A DNA stretch of 11,191 nucleotides from CBDUBH01 sp965365345 (GTDB lineage Bacteria > Bacteroidota > Ignavibacteria > Ignavibacteriales > SURF-24): contig CBDUBH010000107.1 of NCBI GenBank assembly GCA_965365345.1, forward strand, positions 1 to 11,191. Direction: 5' to 3'. The translations under genes were made by a program, and so were the position numbers. The notes below the pieces were generated by a model. The model was not told the origin of the DNA and made no database searches. It saw only the letters and a program-made list of their open reading frames with translations. Positions 1 through 6,718 of the stretch are shown one piece after another. Numbering within the stretch: the first letter of the stretch is position 1; each line of letters opens with the position of its first letter.

Positions 1-2
1 TA

Positions 3-305
3 CCAAAAGATAAAATGGAAAACTCCTCAACGGAAAAAGTTATCACAGAATATTCAATCAGTAATTTCCCTAATCCGTATAATCCATCAACAACAATAAA
101 CTATCAGCTGCCGCAATCGGGGTTTGTTTCGATAAAAGTATTTGATATGTTAGGTAAACAAGTAGCAGAACTTGTAAATGAATTCAAAGACAAAGGAAGT
201 CATTTTGTTCAATTTAACGGAAGTGATTTTTCTAGCGGAATTTATATTTATCAAATAAATGTAAATGATTTCCATAAAACTCAAAAGATGATGCTTGTGA
301 AATAG
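3..305 (+). CDS. C-terminal end of a T9SS-secreted protein (type A sorting domain), truncated by the window edge
   Basis: The reading frame is open to the left edge of the window (in-frame codons read P-K-D-K before the first ATG at 15), so this is the last 100 residues of a longer protein and the ATG at 15 is probably not the true start. What is visible is almost entirely a T9SS type A sorting domain: the N-F-P-N-P-Y-N-P-S-T-T opening, the F-V-S-I-K-V-F-D-M-L-G-K strand, the A-E-L-V-N-E turn, the S-S-G-I-Y-I-Y strand and a basic end, KTQKMMLVK. In this family the domain directs the protein across the outer membrane, where it is usually removed or attached to the surface. The catalytic or binding part lies outside the window, so its function cannot be told. 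The last ten residues nearly match those of the metalloprotease at 1158-4430. Confidence 0.9.
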   Translation, partial: PKDKMENSSTEKVITEYSISNFPNPYNPSTTINYQLPQSGFVSIKVFDMLGKQVAELVNEFKDKGSHFVQFNGSDFSSGIYIYQINVNDFHKTQKMMLVK

Positions 306-324
306 TTAGTAATTTGATATAGTT

Positions 325-360
325 AAAAGCCAGTTATAAAAAACTGGCTTTTGATATTTT
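325..360 (+). terminator. Rho-independent terminator after the T9SS cargo gene
   Basis: An 11-bp perfect stem (AAAAGCCAGTT at 325-335 pairing with 342-352) encloses a 6-base loop 20 bases after the stop codon. The right arm ends in TTTT and is followed by more T-rich sequence. The A-rich left arm means the hairpin could also act on the other strand. It separates the cargo gene from the lipoprotein at 541. Confidence 0.85.
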
Positions 361-540
361 AAGCTGTTTTTATAAGCAAAACATTTTAGCTGGTTTAACT
401 GATTAAAATCATCTTAAAATTTTATTAAAGCGAAACTGTGGTGCTTTTTAGTTTTGGGTGAAGGGTTTTATTTATTCTTTTTATTAAATTTTATCCAAAG
501 CCATACAATTTAACCTTATAGATAAATAAAAAGGACTGAT

Positions 541-1128
541 ATGAAAACTGTTTATATATTTGTAGTATTTCTATTTGTATTTTTCTTTTCCGCTTGTAAA
601 AGTAATAATCCTGTTACATCAGGGGATGATCCAAATCCACCAAGTTGGGTTAATCTATCTGTAAAAATTGATAGCTTACCTCAGGTAGGAAAAACCGGAA
701 GCATACAGTTCAATTTTGTTGTTGTTGGAAAAAACGGGAATCTACCATTAGCTTATGCAACTCAGGATACAATGAATTATATCAGAATTTCCTTTTTGCC
801 TGAACCGGGAAGAAAAAGTTTTACTACTGTATCCGGTGATTCAACTTGGGAAGGAAGAGTTTCATATCTTGACACTATTTTGCTTAAAACCCAATTTACT
901 CCCCAACAAACATCAAACACTTATTTTACGAATTCAGGTGGCAATCGAGAGTTTGATTGGGCTGTAAGTATTTTGGTAGGTTATTATCATATTACTAATG
1001 AAAATATATTAGTGAACGAGTTTATTGGTAGCTTAGAGCCCCCTTTTAATAATCCCGAATATGCCATTCTTTATATCAATACAAAAACAAAGGATGTTTA
1101 TATAGAATATTTAGCTTCTAAACCTTGA
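541..1128 (+). CDS. Predicted lipoprotein of unknown function
   Basis: A 195-residue protein I do not recognise. The N-terminus is a lipoprotein signal peptide: M-K, a run of hydrophobic and aromatic residues (4-16), then the lipobox F-S-A-C with the lipidated cysteine at position 19. An N/P/D-rich linker follows (residues 20-36), then a region rich in predicted beta strand with no visible catalytic motif. The start is supported by AAGGA at 531-535, five bases before the ATG. The mature part has no further cysteine. It ends without a sorting domain, so it should be held in a membrane by its lipid rather than exported through T9SS. The metalloprotease gene begins 29 bases downstream with no terminator between, so the two are probably one operon; a partner, chaperone or inhibitor role for the protease is possible but is only inferred from position. 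Confidence 0.85.
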   Translation: MKTVYIFVVFLFVFFFSACKSNNPVTSGDDPNPPSWVNLSVKIDSLPQVGKTGSIQFNFVVVGKNGNLPLAYATQDTMNYIRISFLPEPGRKSFTTVSGDSTWEGRVSYLDTILLKTQFTPQQTSNTYFTNSGGNREFDWAVSILVGYYHITNENILVNEFIGSLEPPFNNPEYAILYINTKTKDVYIEYLASKP

Positions 1129-1157
1129 TGAAATTTAATAAAAATAATGAGTAAATA

Positions 1158-4100
1158 ATGAAAATTTCAAAATTGTTAATTCTAATAATATTATTGTTCG
1201 TTCAATTAGTTAACTTAAAAAGTGAAGATTTTACAAAAAAGGTTGATGTATCAAGTTGTGAGCCACCGAATATTGGAATTGTTACAGAAATAGTTAAAGA
1301 AAAACTAAGTGTTAAAATAGGTGAAAAAGCACTTTTAAGACTTAAAATTAAAGCATTAAAGGATGTTAGGAATATTACTATTTCTTATGCTTCTACAAAT
1401 GGAATAAATATTGAAAGTCCCAATAATCTAGAAATTGCAGAGTTAGATTCAGGTACAGTAACATTGGTTCCCTTATCGGTTTTAATATTAAAAAAGGACT
1501 ATCAACGAATCCAAATTAAAATTAATGGGAATATTTCCAATATAAAACCTAATCAAAATGATAGTTTTATTACGATAGAAGAAATAGGCTTTTTTTATGA
1601 TAAGGAAGTAAATGATTTTTTAATGAAAGATTCATATGAAATCATGACAGATTCTTATAAAATTTGGAATCTTATTACACAAGATAAGTTAATCTCAAAA
1701 GGGGCTAAAATTGTATTTGGAGATAAAAAAAATGACAGATTGTTTATTCAAGCAAAACCTCTTGAATCCAAAGTAAAAAGAAGAAAAAGCTTAAATCATG
1801 AAGCACTTTTTAATGAAATTTCTTATGAAGATACTCTGATTATTAATAGCAAAAATACACCTCCAAATAGTATTAATAGTGTGCAATCAATCTGCGTTAA
1901 TTTAATAGGAAATTGTTATTATCAAGATTCAGATGGTCAATTTGTTCCCTTACAAAATGCAACGATATCAATATGGGAAGATGATTTGATGTTCGAAGAT
2001 TTACTAGCTTCAACAATAACTGATCAAAATGGACATTTTTCAATTCAAGTTTGTGACAATGATGGGTTATTTGATTCGCATTTAGAACTTTATGCACAAA
2101 TTCTGACAATTAATGACAGGGTTGGCGTTTTGAATTATCATGCACCCAGTAACAGAGGATTCGAGCCTTTTGCTTGGAATACGTGGACAGTTGAAACAGG
2201 TGGGGGAAGTGTGGACTATGGGAATCTTTTTATTAGTGGTGAGGCAATGAATAGAAGTGGGGCAAAAATATTTGATAATATGCAAAAAGCATGGTATTCG
2301 TCAGTTAATAAAGGTTTTAATCCTAGCTATACACCAATTGTTTTTCCTAGTCCAACTTCGGAATGTGGTGATCCAAATAGTTCTTGTTATTCATACCAAA
2401 CACTTCCTTGGGCGGAACTCGGTGTTATATATATGAAAAGTGGTAGCTGGTTAAATGGTTATGAATATATTTCATACCATGAATATGGTCATGCTTTAAT
2501 GCATAGAGCATATAGTAACAAATGGTATCCAAGTAGTGGGGGAGGTAATCACCTGGATTTTCCTCAGCCTGCTGGTTTTTCCTGGAAAGAAGGATGGGCT
2601 ACATTTTATACTCAAGTTGTTCAAAATGATGGTTATTACAGATTATGGAGTGATTTGGAAAATAAAAACTATATTCCTTATTCAACCGTAACGGGGGAAG
2701 CTAGCGAATGGAGGGTGGCTCAAGCGTTATTAGATCTTTATGATACAAATTCAGATGGTAATGACCAGATTTCTTTACCCTTTAACAAATTTGTTTCAAC
2801 AATGAACGCAAATAATTCGAGCAGTCTAACTGAGTTTTGGGGTCACTTGAAGAATATACTGACCTCTGAAGAAAGGTATTCTGGGTCATTAGGATTAATA
2901 TATAACACAATTCCAGTACTCCAAGAACCTGTACCTACAGTCCCTCCCATTATTTCTAGTCTTGTATTAACCCCTAACCCAGTCTGTAAGGGTTCATATG
3001 GTTACGTTAAGTGCAACCTCTCCCAAGGAAATGGAAATTTAAGCTATTCATGGACAGCAACAAATCTTCCATCTGGAGCTTACATTGTACCAATGGGTAG
3101 TCAGTGTAAGGTAGTTTATTCGGATAACACAGCTGCTAAAGAAAATGGTGGCAATCAATTAATGGCAGATTTAAACCAAATTAAATGTACTGTTAGCAAT
3201 TCTGCCGGAATAAGCACTAAATCAATGGCTCCGAGTTTTACTACCAATTGTGATTTTGGCTGCCCAACATTAGCTTTTGAAAATAACGGAATAATTGAAA
3301 ATGATAATCCCATTTTAGCGAAGTCAGTGTTAAGTCAAAGTGATGTTACGGATTTTTATTTAATCCGAAAGGAAGTAAAAAATTTTGATGGGAAAATAAA
3401 ATTTTTAATTCATGAACCGGAAGAAGAGCATACTTATTTAGATCAAGTTGAATTATTTGAAGTAAAAGTAAATCCAAATGAATTTATTACAGTAAGCGAA
3501 GAAGGAAATATTATTAATTACAAATTATCAAATAGTAATTTGAAAATTTTATTGAACGGTAAAAAGGATGTAATTGAAGATTTATCTAGTTTAGATAAAA
3601 AGTCAATTAGATTTAATGCTGGAGATACGTTAATAATTTCATCAGAGCAAGTTGCTAATCAGCAAGAGGGTGACGAATTATATTTTCTTTTAGCGGGTGA
3701 GTTACCGCCTGTAAAAACCTTCAGCACAGCCAATCTAATAGTAAATAATATTAACGCATCAGAAAGCCAACCTGAAAATAGTGAAATATATTTACGCTCT
3801 AATAGTTCATATGTTGCAATAAAACTCGGAAAAAATATTAGGGACGATATAAAACTCCAGTTTTTGCAGGATGCAACCATTGATTATATATCTGTTATTA
3901 ATAACCTTAAAAGCGCAAAACCGAATAAACTCAAAATGGTAAGTGCTGTTTTTAATGGAAGTGAAGATGTTACAGAACCGTTAACTAATGAAGATAAAAA
4001 GTACAGCGAAATTCATCCGGAAGAAAAAATAACTTTTACTTTTGAAAGTAAAAATAATTCTAAAGAAAAAACAGCATATATCCTGAAAACTGTTGGTAGA

Positions 4101-4430
4101 TATGAAGAAGTTGGATTTAATGATGAAGACGATCAGTTGCAAAGTGATGATAATCCAAATGATCTTTCTGAAACAAAGCTATTTGGGAATTATCCAAATC
4201 CATTCAACCCAACAACATCAATTCAATATCAATTAACTGAACCAGGCTTTGTTACTCTTAAAGTTTATAACATGTTAGGACAAACAGTAGCTGAACTTGT
4301 CAATGAAATGAAAGAACCTGGAAAATATTCAGTAACTTTTGATGCAAGCAGTCTTTCTTCTGGAACATACATTTATGAAATTAAGGTAAATAACTTCAGA
4401 AAAACTCAGAAGATGATGTTAGTGAAATAA
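1158..4430 (+). CDS. Secreted multidomain putative zinc metalloprotease (HExxH) with T9SS sorting domain
   Basis: A 1090-residue exported protein. A Sec signal peptide covers about residues 1-23 (M-K-I-S-K then a hydrophobic I/L run). Residues 24-240 are beta-rich and unassigned. About 243-360 resembles the transthyretin-like/carboxypeptidase-regulatory fold (V-P-L-Q-N-A-T-I-S-I-W, then T-D-Q-N-G-H-F-S-I). The catalytic region has H441-E-Y-G-H445 and, 33 residues later, the K-E-G-W-A-T motif with E478, the layout of a gluzincin (Zn bound by two His and a Glu, with E442 as general base). About 597-695 looks Ig/PKD-like, closed by Cys698 and Cys702. A beta-rich spacer leads to a type A sorting domain at 1008-1090. 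No clear Shine-Dalgarno precedes the ATG, which is normal in Bacteroidota; the signal peptide right after it supports this start. Protease activity and substrate are inferred from the motif alone. It is probably co-transcribed with the lipoprotein gene at 541. Confidence 0.85.
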   Translation: MKISKLLILIILLFVQLVNLKSEDFTKKVDVSSCEPPNIGIVTEIVKEKLSVKIGEKALLRLKIKALKDVRNITISYASTNGINIESPNNLEIAELDSGTVTLVPLSVLILKKDYQRIQIKINGNISNIKPNQNDSFITIEEIGFFYDKEVNDFLMKDSYEIMTDSYKIWNLITQDKLISKGAKIVFGDKKNDRLFIQAKPLESKVKRRKSLNHEALFNEISYEDTLIINSKNTPPNSINSVQSICVNLIGNCYYQDSDGQFVPLQNATISIWEDDLMFEDLLASTITDQNGHFSIQVCDNDGLFDSHLELYAQILTINDRVGVLNYHAPSNRGFEPFAWNTWTVETGGGSVDYGNLFISGEAMNRSGAKIFDNMQKAWYSSVNKGFNPSYTPIVFPSPTSECGDPNSSCYSYQTLPWAELGVIYMKSGSWLNGYEYISYHEYGHALMHRAYSNKWYPSSGGGNHLDFPQPAGFSWKEGWATFYTQVVQNDGYYRLWSDLENKNYIPYSTVTGEASEWRVAQALLDLYDTNSDGNDQISLPFNKFVSTMNANNSSSLTEFWGHLKNILTSEERYSGSLGLIYNTIPVLQEPVPTVPPIISSLVLTPNPVCKGSYGYVKCNLSQGNGNLSYSWTATNLPSGAYIVPMGSQCKVVYSDNTAAKENGGNQLMADLNQIKCTVSNSAGISTKSMAPSFTTNCDFGCPTLAFENNGIIENDNPILAKSVLSQSDVTDFYLIRKEVKNFDGKIKFLIHEPEEEHTYLDQVELFEVKVNPNEFITVSEEGNIINYKLSNSNLKILLNGKKDVIEDLSSLDKKSIRFNAGDTLIISSEQVANQQEGDELYFLLAGELPPVKTFSTANLIVNNINASESQPENSEIYLRSNSSYVAIKLGKNIRDDIKLQFLQDATIDYISVINNLKSAKPNKLKMVSAVFNGSEDVTEPLTNEDKKYSEIHPEEKITFTFESKNNSKEKTAYILKTVGRYEEVGFNDEDDQLQSDDNPNDLSETKLFGNYPNPFNPTTSIQYQLTEPGFVTLKVYNMLGQTVAELVNEMKEPGKYSVTFDASSLSSGTYIYEIKVNNFRKTQKMMLVK

Positions 4431-4453
4431 AAAATACTTCAGATGATTTGTGA

Positions 4454-4612
4454 GTAATAAAAGAAGTTATAAAAACTTTAGTAAATGAATTCCAATCTAA
4501 ATCCAGTTACTCTGTAGAATTTGATGCTTCAAGTCTTCCAAGTGGGGTTTATTTATATAAATTACAAGTAAATGATTTTTCTGAAGTAAAAAAAATGATT
4601 TTAGCTAAATAA
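4454..4612 (+). pseudogene. Remnant of a T9SS type A sorting domain
   Basis: Starting 23 bases after the protease stop, one frame opened by a TGA at 4451-4453 encodes about 52 residues ending at TAA 4610-4612. From 4460 it reads as the second half of a sorting domain: K-E-V-I-K-T-L-V-N-E-F, then S-V-E-F-D-A-S-S-L-P-S-G-V-Y-L-Y, then a basic end M-I-L-A-K. The front half with the N-P-x-N-P signature is missing and there is no start codon or ribosome site, so it is not a working gene. The sequence aligns codon by codon with the intact domain at 4179-4430 but is clearly diverged from it, so it is not a fresh tandem copy. It is more likely the end of an older sorting domain, or the tail of a deleted neighbouring gene. 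Confidence 0.75.
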
Positions 4613-4624
4613 AATATTATTTAT

Positions 4625-4657
4625 CCGGAACTAGCAAATGCTAGTTCCGGCTTCTTT
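4625..4657 (+). terminator. Strong stem-loop between the protease region and the LamG gene (terminator or attenuator)
   Basis: A perfect 11-bp stem (CCGGAACTAGC at 4625-4635 with 4640-4650) has a 4-base AAAT loop and is followed by CTTCTTT. It lies 12 bases after the stop of the sorting-domain remnant, where a terminator for the protease transcript is expected. The tail is interrupted by C residues, so termination may be incomplete. Only 26 bases separate the stem from the next ATG, which leaves no room for a full promoter in between. Confidence 0.75.
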
Positions 4658-4666
4658 AAAACATAT

Positions 4667-4670
4667 AGGG
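4667..4670 (+). promoter_or_regulatory. Ribosome binding site that fixes the LamG lipoprotein start
   Basis: AGGG lies 6 bases before the ATG at 4677. An in-frame ATG further upstream at 4638 falls inside the loop and right arm of the stem-loop and has no ribosome site, so 4677 is preferred. The resulting N-terminus also gives a regular lipoprotein signal peptide. Confidence 0.6.
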
Positions 4671-4676
4671 ATTTAT

Positions 4677-5486
4677 ATGGAGCTGACTTTTTTATTTGCA
4701 ACAAAGAGAAACTTAAAAATTATACTGGGGAGTTTATTTTTTATTTTTATGTATGGATGTGATAATAGTGTCAATAATGTTAAAATAGAAGAAACAAAAA
4801 ATTATAAAGAATATGGAAAAGTGATTTCTGAAGGTCTTATAGCTTATTATCCTTTTGATGGAACTGCTGAGGATTATAGCGGAAATGAATTACACGGTAT
4901 TGAAACCGGAGTTGAAGGGACAACAGGTAGATTTAACCAAATTAATGGTGCATTAAGTTTTGATGGAGTAGATGCTTTTATTGAAATACCGCAATTTTCA
5001 GATATAAACAATTCTAGTGGAACAATTTGTTTTTGGGCGCGAATCCCGTCAGGCATTCAACGTGACAACGAAGCAGCAGTTATTTCCAGAATAGATACCA
5101 TAGGACAGGGCTATACATTAAGTATACATGGAACATCAAATTTTTGGTTTGAATATAAAACAGTTTTGGGTTCTAAAAATGGCGCGGACATGCAATCAAA
5201 TTATTGGGAAGATGGTAAGTATCTGTTTATAGCTGTAACCTTCAGTAAAGGTATTGATACAACAAGCACTGTTTTTACATTTTATTTCCAGGGGCATCCT
5301 ACGATTGAAACCCAAAATAGGTTTCTGGATCATAATTTTAGTTTTAACGAAAGTGGCATGCCTTTGTATATAGGGAAAAGTTTAATTCCAAAATATGCAT
5401 ATTTAAAAGGTGAATTAGACGATTTACTGATTTACGATCGTGCATTAAGTGGTGATGAAATATTAGAATTATTTAATTGGAAATAA
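4677..5486 (+). CDS. LamG/concanavalin A-like domain lipoprotein
   Basis: A 269-residue predicted lipoprotein. Residues 1-28 form a signal peptide with basic residues (K10, R11, K14), a hydrophobic stretch (15-25) and lipobox M-Y-G-C with the lipidated cysteine at 28. After a short charged linker, about residues 50-268 fit the LamG-like jelly-roll family (LamG_3 type): the opening G-L-I-A-Y-Y-P-F-D-G-T-A-x-D-Y-S-G-N, then G-A-L-S-F-D-G-V-D-A-F-I-E-I-P, and the closing G-E-L-D-D-L-L-I-Y-D-R-A-L-S. Such domains usually bind glycans or other surface ligands and often lack enzyme activity; no catalytic residues stand out. It has no T9SS domain. It may be expressed by read-through past the stem-loop at 4625-4650 or from a promoter inside the remnant upstream. 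Confidence 0.85.
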   Translation: MELTFLFATKRNLKIILGSLFFIFMYGCDNSVNNVKIEETKNYKEYGKVISEGLIAYYPFDGTAEDYSGNELHGIETGVEGTTGRFNQINGALSFDGVDAFIEIPQFSDINNSSGTICFWARIPSGIQRDNEAAVISRIDTIGQGYTLSIHGTSNFWFEYKTVLGSKNGADMQSNYWEDGKYLFIAVTFSKGIDTTSTVFTFYFQGHPTIETQNRFLDHNFSFNESGMPLYIGKSLIPKYAYLKGELDDLLIYDRALSGDEILELFNWK

Positions 5487-5551
5487 TTTTAATAAATTAA
5501 AAAACACATAAACATCAGTTCAACATAAATCAATCTAACAAAATTCTTTAA

Positions 5552-5573
5552 AAATACGTATAAGTACGTATTT
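5552..5573. promoter_or_regulatory. Perfect inverted repeat, candidate operator
   Basis: AAATACGTA (5552-5560) and its exact reverse complement (5565-5573) are separated by TAAG. The TACGTA core is itself a palindrome, so the site also reads as two direct TACGTA copies 10 bases apart, about one helical turn. The lack of a T-run and the short arms argue against a terminator. Dimeric helix-turn-helix regulators bind sites of this shape, but which one, if any, cannot be told here. Confidence 0.45.
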
Positions 5574-5646
5574 ACCTTTCGTTTATATTTAAATATCTTT
5601 AAATCTCATTAATTTGCATAGCTTAATGATTCAAGTTTAAGGGAAA

Positions 5647-5739
5647 ATGATTTTATTCGTAATCTTTAATTATAAAATAAATGATAATCCTTGCAATTAT
5701 AATAGTGAGCTAATTCGGATTAAACAATATTTTAAATAA
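5647..5739 (+). CDS. Possible 30-residue small ORF
   Basis: ATG at 5647 follows AGGG with 4 bases between, and the frame runs 30 codons to TAA at 5737-5739. The peptide is rich in N, I, Y and K, has one cysteine and matches nothing I know. In favour: a ribosome-site-like motif, a candidate operator about 75 bases upstream, and a terminator 22 bases after the stop. Against: frames of this length arise by chance in AT-rich DNA, and the composition is like that of the surrounding non-coding sequence. Confidence 0.2.
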   Translation: MILFVIFNYKINDNPCNYNSELIRIKQYFK

Positions 5740-5761
5740 TAATGGGGAATGGGGGAATAAA

Positions 5762-5792
5762 AAGGGCAGTTTAACAGCTGCCCTTATATTTT
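5762..5792. terminator. Hairpin terminator, possibly bidirectional
   Basis: AAGGGCAG (5762-5769) pairs with CTGCCCTT (5778-5785), plus one T-G pair, around a 6-base loop. On the plus strand ATATTTTTT follows; on the minus strand the stem runs straight into TTTTTATT. It is GC-rich in an AT-rich region, so it is unlikely to be chance. No confident gene ends just before it on either strand: the LamG gene stops 275 bases upstream. Confidence 0.75.
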
Positions 5793-6481
5793 TTAAGATA
5801 TGACTCACTAGAAATGCAAAATTAAATCCTGTTTATGATAAATATTCAGCTTATTATTTGTATTTTATTGATCTAAATGAAGAAAAAAGAAGGTAGTGTA
5901 AAAAATTTTGTGTATGAGGGTTTTATAAAAAATATTTATATAAACTGAGAAATAAATAATCTAGCAAATTTGACTGTTATTTTATAGTTTCTTCAAATTT
6001 TCAATTCCATTTATGTAAGAATATGATCAAATTATTTAACTAAAAGAATCCGTTTACCCAATATAGTTTACATACTCCAAAGTTTATTACTGAATCTTAA
6101 AGAGAATCAATTTTTAACTTACTCTTAGCCTCAAATTAAATTCATTCCGCAATATCTCATAGCTTCTGCTGAAATAAAATTTAATCCTGCCTCTGTGCTA
6201 GTTGTGAATCTTATATATACTTAAGATTAAATTTCGCTTCAAATATGTACTAAAGAAGATCTGAATACGTCCTCAACACGTTCTCAATACGACCTGAATA
6301 CGACTTAAAATCGATAAACTTCCTATCAGATTGCATTTCATCTTTTTTATAAAAAATGAAAAATCAATTTAAAAAATAATTATTCTGCTTTTATAAAAAT
6401 TTTTGTTAAAATAAAATAAAATTGTAAATTCCCTCTGTGTTAATTCTAAATTTTACATTCTATATTCTACATTGAATTAAT
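5793..6481. other. AT-rich gap with no recognisable gene
   Basis: About 690 bases with frequent stops in all frames and no protein I can support. It contains the 11-bp tandem repeats at 6261-6304 and a loose inverted repeat (AAATTTAATC at 6177-6186 with its complement at 6225-6234). The promoter of the tRNA-Leu gene should lie at its right end, but I could not pick it out with confidence. Confidence 0.6.
6261..6304. repeat. Four tandem 11-bp repeats
   Basis: Units CTGAATACGTC (6261), CTCAACACGTT (6272), CTCAATACGAC (6283) and CTGAATACGAC (6294) follow one another without gaps; a fifth, poor copy may follow at 6305-6315. The core CT(G/C)AA(T/C)ACG is kept in all four. The period is close to one helical turn. 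The array lies about 180 bases before the tRNA-Leu gene. Its function is unknown. Confidence 0.75.
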
Positions 6482-6565
6482 GCCCGGATGGCGGAATTGG
6501 TAGACGCGCTAGATTCAGGTTCTAGTCGGAGTAATCCGGTAGGGGTTCGAGTCCCCTTTCGGGCA
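6482..6565 (+). tRNA. tRNA-Leu (anticodon CAG)
   Basis: An 84-base class II tRNA. The acceptor stem is GCCCGGA paired with TTCGGGC (6558-6564), with discriminator A6565. The anticodon stem CTAGA/TCTAG encloses loop TTCAGGT, giving anticodon CAG at 6516-6518, which reads CUG. The long variable arm (CGGA-GTAA-TCCG, 6527-6538) is typical of leucine tRNAs. The T arm is AGGGG/CCCCT with loop TTCGAGT. The sequence after the discriminator is CA followed by G, so the CCA end is not encoded and must be added by the CCA-adding enzyme. No clear terminator follows. Confidence 0.97.
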
Positions 6566-6572
6566 CAGGTTC

Positions 6573-6591
6573 AATTACGAATTACGAATTA
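6573..6591. repeat. Short AATTACG direct repeat
   Basis: Two exact copies of AATTACG and a partial third lie 8 bases after the tRNA. They may be only simple AT-rich sequence; I see no target-site pairing or other sign of an integration site. Confidence 0.35.
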
Positions 6592-6718
6592 TTAGATTCA
6601 ATATTTAAACTTCAGATTATTAATAAATTTTGATATAGAACTATCAATTTACTTTTAGAATTTAATGAAGTTCCATTTCAATTTGAAAATGGGAATTTAC
6701 AAATGATATTCTAAAAAG

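Noticed and set aside
1897..2285. Minus-strand open frames inside the metalloprotease gene
   Set aside because: They are shadows of the protease coding frame with no ribosome site or recognisable protein features.
4638..4676. Upstream in-frame ATG that would lengthen the LamG lipoprotein by 13 residues
   Set aside because: It lies within the stem-loop, has no ribosome site and would put a non-signal stretch before a good lipoprotein signal peptide.
6036..6059. Minus-strand codons reading K-R-I-L-L-V-K-stop, like the end of a T9SS sorting domain
   Set aside because: The frame has stops close upstream and no other part of the domain can be found, so a match of seven residues may be chance.
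6177..6234. 10-bp inverted repeat with a 38-base spacer
   Set aside because: The arms are only A, T and one C/G, in very AT-rich DNA; this is expected by chance.
6336..6361. T-run/A-run hairpin that could be a terminator
   Set aside because: The stem is almost all A-T pairs with a bulge and would be unstable.
6671..6695. Imperfect hairpin between the tRNA and the glycosyltransferase stop
   Set aside because: It has two bulges and no T-run on the minus strand, so it is not a convincing terminator for the glycosyltransferase.
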